From contig JAEUWI010000009.1 in the NCBI GenBank assembly GCA_016791475.1, positions 100,269 through 164,268 of the forward strand: a DNA stretch of 64,000 nucleotides. Reading direction: 5' to 3'. Numbering within the stretch: the first letter of the stretch is position 1; each line of letters starts with the position of its first letter. The DNA comes from Candidatus Hydrogenedentota bacterium. Lineage in GTDB: Bacteria > Hydrogenedentota > Hydrogenedentia > Hydrogenedentales > JAEUWI01. Made by a program: the position numbers and the translations under genes. The notes below the pieces were generated by a model, which did not search any database, was not told where the DNA came from, and was given only the letters and a program-made list of their open reading frames with translations. Shown piece after piece: positions 35,601 through 44,662 of this stretch.

Positions 35601-37223
35601 TTCGGCAAAATTGAGATGCTCGTCGAGATTGGAGTCGAATTCAAGATAGAGGTCGAGCAATTGGACCGGCGTCCCGTTCAAGGTGGCCGGGATGACCTGG
35701 GGCGCGCTGAACTCCGATGTATTCTGGTTTGGGTCGGTCACCGTGGCTACGATCGTGCTCTTCTCTGTGCGACTGATCGGGAATGAGGTCTGGAAGCCGC
35801 CCTTGCCATCGACAGTGACCCGCTCCAGGAAGAAGAATCCGCTTTCGTCGATCTCAAAGAGCTCCACCGCGCCCGGGGCGGAGGAGAAACCGAAGACCGG
35901 CTCGCCCGGAAGCACCGGATCCAGGCTTGGCGCCGTCACACCTTCCTGAGCGCCATTGAGCAGGCGTATCGGAAGTCCGCCGTTGTCGAAAATCTCGTTC
36001 TGGCTTATCGGGTTGCGCTTGGTCGCCGCACCATCCAGCCGCACGCCGTCACCGACGTTGAAGTTGATGGTATTGTCCCCGGAGAAGGTGCCGTCGCCGA
36101 TTCGATTGCCTTCGGAAATGCCGGATATGGAGATACCGTCGCCGCCATTGCCGAGCACTTCCAAGCCCGCGTACTGACCGCCGATCACGTTGCCGAGAAT
36201 CGCGTTGTTCCCGGCGTTTTGTATGCTGATGCCGTGGCCCGTATTGCCCGAAATCGTGTTGCCCCGCGCGAGGGACGGCTGGCCGATGGAGTTCTCCGTG
36301 GAGCTGGACCCGATCAGGATGCCGGTTCCGTTGGGCACGGCAACCTGTTTTTCCAAGTCGAGACCGATGGTGTTATTGTGCAGGGAGTTTTGCGACGACA
36401 GATTCAGGATTAGAACGCCGTTATCCCGGTTACCCGAAATCAGATTGCCATCGGCCGCGGACGCGCCGCCGATCATGTTGCCATGGGCATTGTTGAGCAC
36501 GATGCCGCTGAGCTCGTTCGGAGCCGCGGCCTGACCGTCCGCCGTGGTGCCGATCCGGTTACGGCGTACGGTATTGTCAAAAGAACCGCCGTCGATGAGC
36601 AGCCCGTGCAGTTGATTGTTGGAAAGCACGTTTCCCGAATTCGAAACGCCCATCCCGATGAAGTTTTGTGATGCGCCTTCACCGATGGTAATTCCGATGC
36701 TGTTTGGATCCACCAGCGGGCCATCGCCCTCGCGCGTGCCGCCGATGACGCACTCCGAGACGATGTTGATGGAGGCCGAGGAACCTTTGATATGGATGCC
36801 CGAGGCGAAACCGCGTATGGTAAGACCGCGTACGTCATTCGCGCCGCTGGTCAGCACCAGGCCGTCAACGGTGCTGAGCCCGCTGTTGTTTCTCAGGGTG
36901 ATCGCGCCGCCGCCATGGAGAATTAGATTCCCCGAGGTGTCGCTGAGCGCCGGCAGCTCGGAGAGCACTTCGATAGTACCGCTCACCGAGAAGGTGATGT
37001 CGTCACTGCCCGAGGTATTGTTGGCCGCGGTGATCGCCTCACGGAGCGACACCTTTCCGTCCGGGCCGGGCGTGGCCGCAAGGGCGTTGATGGATGTCAC
37101 GTCGCCATCCAGCACGTCGCCCAGGGTATCGACCACGGCGCTCGCCGCCCACGTGGGATTATTCAGCGCAAGCAGCGCTCCGGAAAAAAACACCGCGCCG
37201 TATAGGGCTTTCAATCGTATCAT
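32646..37223 (-). CDS. Giant secreted beta-helix protein with CSLREA-like start and Cys tail
   Basis: The product has 1525 residues from ATG at 37223 (MIRLKALYGAVFF). A signal peptide ending NPTWAAS is followed by a CSLREA-like module (GKVSLREAITAANN) and NosD-type beta-helix repeats rich in NxIGxxxxGN. The KISLREVLL module and helix repeats then recur from about residue 630. TSP3/EF-hand-like repeats (DGDGDGVTDCDEA, DTDGDGMPDGFEIE) occur near 1050-1110, followed by a DUF1565-like helix. A short Glu-Gly run near 1464 leads to the tail: Cys1486, WGDLSLVVLLLAVLSIRFGR. The 3-domain pattern repeats that of its two neighbours, so the genes are paralogues built from shared modules. The longer frame starting at 37361 overlaps the promoter and is rejected. 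Confidence 0.87.
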   Translation of the reverse strand: MIRLKALYGAVFFSGALLALNNPTWAASAVVDTLGDVLDGDVTSINALAATPGPDGKVSLREAITAANNTSGSDDITFSVSGTIEVLSELPALSDTSGNLILHGGGAITLRNNSGLSTVDGLVLTSGANDVRGLTIRGFASGIHIKGSSASINIVSECVIGGTREGDGPLVDPNSIGITIGEGASQNFIGMGVSNSGNVLSNNQLHGLLIDGGSFDNTVRRNRIGTTADGQAAAPNELSGIVLNNAHGNMIGGASAADGNLISGNRDNGVLILNLSSQNSLHNNTIGLDLEKQVAVPNGTGILIGSSSTENSIGQPSLARGNTISGNTGHGISIQNAGNNAILGNVIGGQYAGLEVLGNGGDGISISGISEGNRIGDGTFSGDNTINFNVGDGVRLDGAATKRNPISQNEIFDNGGLPIRLLNGAQEGVTAPSLDPVLPGEPVFGFSSAPGAVELFEIDESGFFFLERVTVDGKGGFQTSFPISRTEKSTIVATVTDPNQNTSEFSAPQVIPATLNGTPVQLLDLYLEFDSNLDEHLNFAEYQAGTGRNSASFTAADTNADGLLSFEELFAASVLESSFTQVVVTTLNDVADAPSTDTLSALLLDSGSDGKISLREVLLATQSEFNVYITFSEAGTIQPVSELPPVGPISARIYIDGRGEVVLDGALLSGEASGMILTGTSGQISGLQIVNFPGAGVKITGEFAFTNYVRSCRIGTDGVGALGNGVGILINAGAQSSAVGGGLSSLRNIISGNTTTGIVVDGGDTTYTTIASNFIGVDATGENALPNVKNGIVLSNGTSFNFIASAGGYGLPNIIAGNGDGTEGGGIVISGGANRNFILGSQIGSADGATSALANNPHGIAISSGGHSNFIGLAEEESSKGAIRQAKGAVRKGVLPVNFLTPNTIAGNVADGIRIDGETSLRNTMLYNSIFNNGGDAISLLNGANGGVAAPEIRTALSQLVAGVGAPNGLVQVFSDEVDEAQYTVGLAQCDSEGNWSIELDKTTKEIRFYTAAVTDALGNTSALSEPAEIGVLPECTDPEADGDGDGVTDCDEAIEGTDPELPDTDGDGMPDGFEIEFALNPLSVDDAALDNDHDFLSNLEEYLGGTDPNVADNVDITLHVDSEIGVDGPDNGALDNPLRTIGFAMARAAGAPGTVKFVRLAAGEYAEDVALAAGVTLSGPVDDPEVPDDTAVIIGVVSGAVGAVVEDVTILSQDGTETLLNMDSSDMIVRRVQFIGLDTNRAGAGVLAQGSASASGLVDDCDFVDLGVGVEITGGLPVVRKSLFQDPGTAGIAVRETADVSGDEGLSTSLDSESGFNTFTFDPAAENPVAEPVAVINETDVELRMENNDWGTDNDGAVTALISGPADFSPKLAAGSAILASTVICTIFDDRTQARVTNGSAALEVSGFRPVTNNDNGVYAFPAVLEGGYQIIGAATGFNENSVAFDVGAAEIKSVVLPLSALNGGEGEGEGEGEGEKDPGRPASCGPGASGGTLWGDLSLVVLLLAVLSIRFGRSGAGDQSPRS

Positions 37224-37334
37224 TCGTACACCCGCCTGTATCGCCGCTGCTCGCGGCGACCCTTCTTCCTGACTCTTTGCCTGGATCGCGCACGCACACC
37301 ACGGCGCATAGATGGATCCGTTCACACTTGCCTT

Positions 37335-37361
37335 ATTATACCCGACGAATTCCATTGTCAA
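37335..37361 (-). promoter_or_regulatory. Promoter with perfect hexamers and 15-bp spacer
   Basis: On the minus strand TTGACA (37361-37356) and TATAAT (37340-37335) are both exact consensus, separated by 15 bases. The match ends 112 bases before the ATG at 37223. The short spacer may reduce activity or call for an activator. Confidence 0.6.
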
Positions 37362-37463
37362 GTGGCTCTTTTATTCGCCCGGTCTCGTTGACAGCCACTA
37401 ACAGTATGACTCAACTCGAAATTCGTCACGCCACACCGGCAATTCCACGGGCGTGAAAGAGCC

Positions 37464-37534
37464 TATCCCATTTATTTGGAATGGGATAGAAATAAAAAAC
37501 CGGGCGGAGCGCGGTCACCGCGCTCCGCCCGGAT
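37464..37534 (-). terminator. Strong terminator of the third giant gene, plus second hairpin
   Basis: The 14-bp stem CCGGGCGGAGCGCG with its complement (37500-37532) lies 16 bases after the stop at 37549 and runs into TTTTTTATTT on the minus strand. A further hairpin, CTATCCCATT and complement (37463-37489), follows it. Confidence 0.85.
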
Positions 37535-37548
37535 ATCGGTTATCCGAA

Positions 37549-40500
37549 TTAGTTTCCGGCGTCAGACCGCCGGATCCGTGAACCCGCCAGCATTGCGCCG
37601 AGGAGGAGGGCCGCCACCAGAAGATCGCTCGGCCCGAAGCCCAGGGACGACCCCGGTGCGCCATAGCAACTCGGGCCGCCCGCCTTGTCTTCCGGCAACT
37701 GCAGGGCCACGATCTGTGATCCGAGCTGGCCCGGCTCCAAGGTCACGGACAGGGACTCACCTTCGTAGCCGTTCGCCTCCACCTCGATGGTGTAGGCTCC
37801 GGCGCGAAGAATCGGCAGCGGGTAGACGCCATTGCTGTTGGCTTCCACCGTTACCGAAGCGCCACCACTGGCTGTCGCGGTAACCGCCGCCGTGCGGATC
37901 CGGTTCTGCGTGTCGGCGGTCCACACCGTCACGTACAGGCTCGCCGTGTCGGCGGCGCTGCCCGGCGCGAGCAGCGGCGCGATTGTTACCGGTCCGCTGA
38001 TGAGGTCGCGCTGGACAAGATTGGCGTCCAGCGTGCCCCAGTCGTTCTGCTGGGCCAGCAGGGTCGTGGTGAGTTCATTGATGATCGCCCGGCCCTGGGA
38101 GATCCCGCTGAACAGGTTCGACCCGGTCGAAGGATCGTCCACATCGCCCATGGACGCGCCCGCGCCAATGGTCGCCGTGTCGCGGACGAATACGCCCGCG
38201 ATGGTGGTGTCCTCAAAGGTGCAGCGGCGGATGTTCGGCAAAGCGCCGCCCACATCGATGCCGATGGAGACGCTGGTGAAGAAGCAGCCGTCAATCGTGC
38301 TCAGGGCCGAGCGCGCGCCGTCCGCGAGGATGCCGGCCGCCGGGCGGGCGGCCGATCCGCGGAAGACCACGTTCTCCAGGGCCATCGCCACGTCGTCCAT
38401 CACCAGCATCACTTCGTCGCTGGTGAAGGCCGCGATCTCCAGATTGACCAGACCGCTGTTGTCCGCGCCGAAGACGGTGCCCTCGATGCGCGGCAGCGCG
38501 CCCACGGCTCCCACAAGAACCACCCAGGGAAGCAACTCCACATCTTCCGGATAGTTGCCGTCCGCGATTACAATGCGTACGGGGTTGACCGCGGAAGCGC
38601 CCGACTGGGCAATGGCGTAGGAGATGGTGGCCCACGGCGAAGTGGAACTGCCACCGCCCACCGTGTCGGCACCGCCGGCGGAGACGAAGAAGGAAATCGC
38701 CGGGCTGTTCGGATCGAGCGCGTCGGAGTCGAAAATGAACTCTTCCAACTGGGTCAGGCCGTCGCCGTCAATATCCAGCTCGGAATCGGGCAGCACGGGA
38801 TCCGTCCCGTTGTCCACTTCCGTGCCGTCCGGCACGCCGTCGCCGTCGCTGTCGATCTCGGAGTCGCTGGTGCCCAGGCAGGTTTCGATACACGCCGTGA
38901 GGCCGTCGCCGTCTTCGTCAATCGCATTGTCGGGATCGCCCGCGCACTGGTCTTCGCAGGGCGCCGGGCAGACGGCCACGATCACCGTGCGGGATACGCG
39001 CGCGGCGCGGTTGCCGATGCTGTCGGCCACGTCGTAGTTGATGGTGTAGGTGCCCGCCACGCTCGTGTTCACGGAACCCGAGATCACGATGGAGTCGCTC
39101 AGGTCGCCTTCACAGTTGTCGGAGGCCGTGGCCCCGGCTTCCGTGTAGGTGCCGCCGCATTCCACGTTCACCGTGGAGGCGCCATTCAGCGTGATCACGG
39201 GGATGGCATTGTCCGCAACACGCACGATGCGCGTCACCGTCTCCGCCACGTTGCCGGCCGAATCGCTGGCGGAATAGACCAGCGTGTAGTTGCCGGGGAC
39301 GCTGGTGTTGACCGTGCCCGTGACGATGAAGTCGATGTCGTTTTCGCAGGTGTCGTTTACAACCGCGCCGGGTTCGTTATAGGGCACGCCGCATTCAACG
39401 GTGATGTCGCTGCCGCCCAGGAGCGTGATCACCGGCGCCGTCGTATCCACCACGGTGACCGTGCGGAAGGCCTGGCCCGCCTCGTTTCCGGAGGCGTCGG
39501 TGGCGTCGTACAGCACCGTGTAGACGCCCGGCACGCCGGGCTCCACCGGATTGTCCGTCTCCACTTCAACCGCGGAGTCGCAGACGTCGGAAACGGTCGC
39601 CCCGGCGTCCAGATAGGGGTCGCCGCATTCCAGGGTCACGGCAAGCGAGCCGAGGACCGAGATCACCGGGCGCGTCGTATCGGCCACGGTAACCGTGCGG
39701 GTTACGTCGGTCGCCGCATTGCCCTGCGCATCGCTGACGCGATACAGGATCGGGTAGACACCCGGCGTGGTCGGGTCAACCGTGCCGAGGATGGTCACTT
39801 CAAGGTCACCATCGCAGCCGTCGGTCGCGGAAGCGCCCGCCTCCGTGTAGGTCGCGCCGCATTCCAGCAGCAGGGCGGAAGCGCCGTTGAGGGTGATCAC
39901 CGGGGCCGTGGTGTCGACCACGTCCACCGTGCGCGTCACCGGCGTGGCCACCTGGCCCGCATTGTCGCTCACTTCGTAGGTGATCGTGTAGGTTCCGAGC
40001 ACGCTGGTATTGACGGACCCAACGGTGTTGCCGCCGAAGGTAATGGTCTCCACGATGCGGTGGGTGATGTTGCCGTCCACGTCATCGAGGGCCGTCGCAC
40101 CGGCATCCTCATAGAGGCTGCCACACTGGACCGTGACCGGCGTCGCGCCCAGCAGGGTCAGGACCGGGGGTTCGAGGTCCACGAAGAACCCGTCGCTGAA
40201 TTCAGACGTGTTGCCCGAAGCATCCGTGGCCGTCGCGGTGATGAAGAGGCCCACGACCGGCTCCACGTCCACCGGGCTGGTGAAGTCGCCGTTGCCGTCC
40301 GCCACCGCGGTCGCCAGGTAGGTTTCACCCTGCCCGTCGGTGCTCGTGTAGAGGTCAACCGTGCTGCCGGGAACCGCCGTTCCGTTTACGGAGCCGAGAC
40401 CCGTGATAACCGGGGCGGCCAGTTGAAGGTTGCCGTCATTGCTCAGCTCGATACCCGTACCAAAATTGTCCGTGATCTGGTTGAAGCGGATCGTGTTCTG

Positions 40501-43500
40501 AATCGTCGCCGCGCCGTCCACCAGCACCGCCGCGCCGGCGTTGCCGCTGATGATATTGCCGGCTTCTATCGCCGTGCCGCCGATCACGTTGTCGGAGGCG
40601 CCGTCGAATAGGGCCACGCCCTGCGCCACATTGCCGAGCTGGCTGGTCCCGTTGGCGGCCAGACCGATGATGTTTCCGGACACGATGTTGCCCGCGGTGC
40701 CCGCGCCGCTGATCACCACGCCTGAATCGTTGTTGGCGGAGATCACGTTTCCTTCACCGGCGGCGTCGCCACCAATCGCGGTGCCCGTGGCGCCGTCGAT
40801 CAGAGTTACACCGGCTTCATCGTTGGCGATCGCCGCCAGGCCGCTGGCCGACAGGCCGATGTAGTTGCCGGTTACTACGTTGTCCGGCGCGCCCGTCACA
40901 TAGACACCGCTGCGCTCGTTGCCGGAGATGATGTTGCGGCTGGCCGCGTCCACACCGCCAATGATGTTGGCCGAGGCGAGGTCCGCGATCTCGATGCCGT
41001 GACCGCCGTTGGCGCGGATAGCCGTGCCGTTCGTGCCGATCTGGCAGCCAACCACGCTGTTCGCCGTCGCCGCGACGCCGGAGATACTGACGCCATGGCC
41101 GGGGAAGTTGATGATGGTCAGGCCCGAGAGCACGTTCTCGGCGCTGGAGAGCTGAAGGCCGACAATGCTGCCGCCAAGATTCGCGCCATCCAGGACGATG
41201 TCGCCCGCGCCGTCGATGGTGGTGCCGCCGTCCGCGTCGTTCAGGCTCGGCAGACCGCCCTGAAGGGTGATCGTGCCGGCCACATCGAAGGTGATGGCAT
41301 CCGCGCCCGCGCGGTTGTTCGCCGCGATAATCGCTTCACGGAGCGAAATTACGCCATCCACGCCGGGATTCACGATCAGGTGGGCCGGCGAGGTCGTGTT
41401 GGCGTCGGAGACGTCGGTCAGCCCGGAAACCACCGCGGTGGCCGTATTGGCCGGAATAACGTCTACCGTGACCACGATCGTGGTGACCGTGTCCACCGCA
41501 TTGGTAACCACGCACTGATAGCTGCCTTCGTCGGTCAACTGTGCGCTGCTGTTGGAGAAGCCGTTGGTGGTCGCGCCGGAGAGCGTTCCGCCGTCGGTGA
41601 GATCCTCAAACTCGGCGCCATCCGTTGGAAGGAATTGCCACTGGTAAGACAGCGGTTCGGAGCCGGAGGCTTCCGTATTGAGGCTGAAGGCTTCGCCCTC
41701 GACGACCACTACGCTGGTCGGCTGCGTGTCTACCGACGGAGGCTCGACCACAAACGGGGCGGAGAACTCCGAAGTATTGCCTTCGGCGTCGGTCGCGGTC
41801 GCGGTAAGCGAATCCAGCGAAAGGGTAGCTAGAGCGGAGAGATCAAGCGCCGCAGAGAAGGCGCCCGAGCCGTCAGCCGTCGCCTGGCCCAGATAGAGTC
41901 GCCCTTCCTCATCCGCATCGCCATAGATGTCGATTGTCGCGTTCGCCGGTCCCGTACCCGATACCGGACCTATAAGTTCGATCACGGGTGCCGCAATATT
42001 GTCATTGGCCGTCTCGATGCCCTCGACCTGCAGCTTGATGCCTTCGTTCGCGTTCCGGTAAATCGAGTTCCCGCGGACGGTGTTCCGGTCTGTCAGGTGC
42101 AAGCTCCCGCCCTTGATACGCACGCCGAACAGCCCGTTGGCAGCGATCACGTTTGACTCGCCGGCCGCCGTGCCGCCCACGGTGTTTTGATTGGCGCCTT
42201 CCAGCAGCGTCACGCCGCTTTCGCCGTTCGGAAGGAACGTTGTGCCGTTGGCCGCCGTGCCGATCAGGTTGCCCTGTATGACGACATGGTTGACCTCTTC
42301 ACCGCCTAAGCTTCGCGCCGCGCGGATCCCGTCGAGCCCGTTTCCGGAAATGATGTTGCCCTGGCCAGCGCCCGGCCCGCCGATGTTTACATATTCCGCG
42401 CCGCTGTCAAGCAGAATTCCCACGACTGAGTTTCCGAGCGCCTGGGTGCCGGTAATGTCGGTACCTATTTTATTTCCCTCGATAAACACTACGGGACTAT
42501 CCGATCCGGCTGTTACCCCATTCAGGATAATTCCGTCGTCGACATTGCCGGAAATGACGTTGCCCTCGCCCGCTCCGCTGCCGCCAATCCGGATGAAATT
42601 CGGAGCGGTAAGCCCCCCTCGAACCACAACGCCGGAGTCCTGGTTGGGAGACGCCGCGGTGCCGTCCACCGTCGTCCCCACAAGGTTGCCCTGCATCACA
42701 ATATTTCGGCAGCTTTCGATGAGCACGCCACGCAGATTGCCCGAAATGATGTTGCCGCGGCCGACCCCGCCGATCACAGTGCCGGTGCAGTTGTACATCT
42801 CGATCCCGTGCTCGTTAAGTTGCGCGCTACTGCCATCCGGCCCGAGGCCGATGTTATTGTTCTGGATTACAGTGCCGATCGAGCCGAACAGGAGAATGCC
42901 TGCGTTGTTGAAGAGCGTCGTGTTCGCGTGGGTTGAAATTATGTTCCCGGCTTCGGGCGTGGTCCCGCCGATTATCGTGTTCAACGAAAATTCGTCCACG
43001 GTCACGCCGGCCCCTTTGTTCTGCAGCCCTTCTCCGCTCGCGGTCACTCCGATCCAATTGCCCTGAATGATGTTGTCGGACGCGTCGTTCAAAAGAACGC
43101 CATGCCCGTAAGCGCTGGCGAATCCGAACCCGCAGTTATCGCCGCAGCCATCCGGGCTGTTTCCGTTGGCCGAGATTATGTTGCGCTCCTCCGCCGTCGT
43201 GCCGCCGATTATGTTGTCCGAGGCACCGTCGCGAATCTCGATCCCGCTGAACGCGTTGGCGAGATCGAGTTCGCCAGTGGCATCCACGCCGATATAGTTG
43301 CCTATGACCACGTTACGCGAGGTGCCCGCGCCCCGGATCATGATGCCGTGGCCGAAGGCTTTCGAAATCTTATCTGCGTCGACTTCTTCAGACCCGTTGC
43401 CGGAAATTACGTTGCGGTCTTCTACCGTTGTCCCGCCGATGAGATTGTCGTGCGCGCCGTTCTCGATAAGAATGCCGTGATCGTCATTGCCCTTATCGGC

Positions 43501-44289
43501 CGTGCCGTCGTTGCCGATCAAGCAACCCTGGATAGCATTGTTCGACGCGGTGGCTCCCTGGATTTTGATACCCGCGCCTGCGCACCCGGTAATCAGTATG
43601 TCTAGTATGTTATTGTTCGGACTCTGGATGATGAGTCCGGGCACGTCTGGATTGACGGCCGTCAGTTCCGCTGCGCTGAGAAAATTGTCGTTGTCGATGT
43701 CCAACTGCCGGAAATCGGCAATGTTGATATTAAATAGATTGTGAAATATGTTGTCCACTCCGTCGGAATTTACGAACCGAATCTGGATCGCCTCCGCGAA
43801 GGAAAGTAGAGCATCCGTGGGATTGACGTCGAGCGCGGCGAAAGACCCGTTGATAAGCGATGCGTAAGCTTCCAGACGGTCTCCCGAGCTCGACCCGTCA
43901 ATCGTAAACTTGCCGGTGCCGAAGCTCATGATGGTGACGCCCGATGGATCGGTCAACGCGGGCAAGTCGGTGTAGTGTTTGGTCGAATTCCCGCCCGGGA
44001 CCATGATGATATCGTGACCGGGAAAGGCGTTGGCCTCTTCTATCGCCGCGCGCAGAGTGGTGTCGCCTCGACCGACATCGCGCTCCGCAATGCCGTCCCC
44101 AAGCAGCGCATCACCGTCGTCCGCCGCATCGTGATTGCCCACATCCTGCACGGAGAACTGGTTGACTGTAAACACCTCCGCCGTCACGGGCGGTCCCGAT
44201 AGCCCGACAGCGACCATTGCCGCCGCCAGGAGCGTCACGCGAGCCCCCCCATACACACCGAATTTCTTCACACAAAGCTTGTTGCGCAT
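37549..44289 (-). CDS. Giant secreted beta-helix / Ig / DUF5011 protein with Cys tail
   Basis: The product has 2246 residues from ATG at 44289 (MRNKLCVKKFGVYGG, AAGG 7-10 bases upstream). After the signal peptide (ending PPVTAEVF) a beta-helix region (about 60-830) has NxIxGNxIG repeats and CSLREA-like starts. An Ig-like domain (about 845-945, YQWQFLPTDG to SYQCVV) is followed by a second helix module (VISLREAIIAANN). Five DUF5011-type Ig repeats (about 1363-1780; each with APVITLxG, a VECG Cys and a later DxC Cys) come next. TSP3/EF-hand repeats (DEDGDGLTAC, DSDGDGVPDG) and a DUF1565-like region follow. The tail is Cys2208 with SDLLVAALLLGAMLAG then RIRRSDAGN. It lacks a Gly-Glu run. A surface-exposed, calcium-binding adhesin-like role is inferred. 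Confidence 0.88.
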   Translation of the reverse strand: MRNKLCVKKFGVYGGARVTLLAAAMVAVGLSGPPVTAEVFTVNQFSVQDVGNHDAADDGDALLGDGIAERDVGRGDTTLRAAIEEANAFPGHDIIMVPGGNSTKHYTDLPALTDPSGVTIMSFGTGKFTIDGSSSGDRLEAYASLINGSFAALDVNPTDALLSFAEAIQIRFVNSDGVDNIFHNLFNINIADFRQLDIDNDNFLSAAELTAVNPDVPGLIIQSPNNNILDILITGCAGAGIKIQGATASNNAIQGCLIGNDGTADKGNDDHGILIENGAHDNLIGGTTVEDRNVISGNGSEEVDADKISKAFGHGIMIRGAGTSRNVVIGNYIGVDATGELDLANAFSGIEIRDGASDNIIGGTTAEERNIISANGNSPDGCGDNCGFGFASAYGHGVLLNDASDNIIQGNWIGVTASGEGLQNKGAGVTVDEFSLNTIIGGTTPEAGNIISTHANTTLFNNAGILLFGSIGTVIQNNNIGLGPDGSSAQLNEHGIEMYNCTGTVIGGVGRGNIISGNLRGVLIESCRNIVMQGNLVGTTVDGTAASPNQDSGVVVRGGLTAPNFIRIGGSGAGEGNVISGNVDDGIILNGVTAGSDSPVVFIEGNKIGTDITGTQALGNSVVGILLDSGAEYVNIGGPGAGQGNIISGNGLDGIRAARSLGGEEVNHVVIQGNLIGTAANGTTFLPNGESGVTLLEGANQNTVGGTAAGESNVIAANGLFGVRIKGGSLHLTDRNTVRGNSIYRNANEGIKLQVEGIETANDNIAAPVIELIGPVSGTGPANATIDIYGDADEEGRLYLGQATADGSGAFSAALDLSALATLSLDSLTATATDAEGNTSEFSAPFVVEPPSVDTQPTSVVVVEGEAFSLNTEASGSEPLSYQWQFLPTDGAEFEDLTDGGTLSGATTNGFSNSSAQLTDEGSYQCVVTNAVDTVTTIVVTVDVIPANTATAVVSGLTDVSDANTTSPAHLIVNPGVDGVISLREAIIAANNRAGADAITFDVAGTITLQGGLPSLNDADGGTTIDGAGDIVLDGANLGGSIVGLQLSSAENVLSGLTIINFPGHGVSISGVAATANSVVGCQIGTNGTAIRANGGHGIEIADLASANIIGGVDAASRNIISGNERSGVYVTGAPDNVVTGNYIGLSASGLAAIANDEAGVTLIDGATGTAIGGDAAGEGNVISANNDSGVVISGAGTAGNIVSGNIIGLAANGTSQLGNVAQGVALFDGASDNVIGGTAIEAGNIISGNAGAAVLVDGAATIQNTIRFNQITDNFGTGIELSNDGNLQLAAPVITGLGSVNGTAVPGSTVDLYTSTDGQGETYLATAVADGNGDFTSPVDVEPVVGLFITATATDASGNTSEFSDGFFVDLEPPVLTLLGATPVTVQCGSLYEDAGATALDDVDGNITHRIVETITFGGNTVGSVNTSVLGTYTITYEVSDNAGQVATPVTRTVDVVDTTAPVITLNGASALLLECGATYTEAGASATDGCDGDLEVTILGTVDPTTPGVYPILYRVSDAQGNAATDVTRTVTVADTTRPVISVLGSLAVTLECGDPYLDAGATVSDVCDSAVEVETDNPVEPGVPGVYTVLYDATDASGNEAGQAFRTVTVVDTTAPVITLLGGSDITVECGVPYNEPGAVVNDTCENDIDFIVTGTVNTSVPGNYTLVYSASDSAGNVAETVTRIVRVADNAIPVITLNGASTVNVECGGTYTEAGATASDNCEGDLSDSIVISGSVNTSVAGTYTINYDVADSIGNRAARVSRTVIVAVCPAPCEDQCAGDPDNAIDEDGDGLTACIETCLGTSDSEIDSDGDGVPDGTEVDNGTDPVLPDSELDIDGDGLTQLEEFIFDSDALDPNSPAISFFVSAGGADTVGGGSSTSPWATISYAIAQSGASAVNPVRIVIADGNYPEDVELLPWVVLVGAVGALPRIEGTVFGADNSGLVNLEIAAFTSDEVMLVMDDVAMALENVVFRGSAARPAAGILADGARSALSTIDGCFFTSVSIGIDVGGALPNIRRCTFEDTTIAGVFVRDTATIGAGASMGDVDDPSTGSNLFSGISQGRAIINELTTTLLAQQNDWGTLDANLVQRDLISGPVTIAPLLAPGSAADTASLYVTVWTADTQNRIRTAAVTATASGGASVTVEANSNGVYPLPILRAGAYTIEVEANGYEGESLSVTLEPGQLGSQIVALQLPEDKAGGPSCYGAPGSSLGFGPSDLLVAALLLGAMLAGSRIRRSDAGN

Positions 44290-44662
44290 CGTCATACCTT
44301 ACTTCGTTGCCAGGTTGATGTGTTCCCGAACACAAACCACCCCGTAGCCTATCCGAGCGCGCGAGTGAACCGATCAATCGCGTGACGAACACGCCCCGGC
44401 ACCCGTCCAGGACGAAAAGAATTCTCCATAAGTGTAGCTAGCATATACCGTAACGCGTCGAACCGCAAGCCTTTTCTTAACAGACTCAATATAAATCTGC
44501 GAAAGGTAATAATAGGTTACTTTTCGTCCGTTAACTACCTGAAATACTTACCTGCACACCATACACATACGCTTCCACGGCCCTCCCGGTTTCCCGCATT
44601 CAGGTCGCTTTGTATTGTCTGCTTCTACGGTTGGACAGTTCAACTTTGCGCCGAGCGCGCGA
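44290..44662. other. Intergenic region upstream of the giant gene
   Basis: These 373 bases between hisS and the giant gene hold the promoter candidate at 44440 and an AT-rich stretch (44460-44560). I saw no ORF with a ribosome-binding site, no clear hisS terminator and no repeat. Confidence 0.5.
44440..44468 (-). promoter_or_regulatory. Sigma-70-like promoter candidate
   Basis: On the minus strand TTGCGG (44468-44463), a 17-base spacer and TATGCT (44445-44440) lie about 150 bases upstream of the giant gene start at 44289. Confidence 0.35.
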
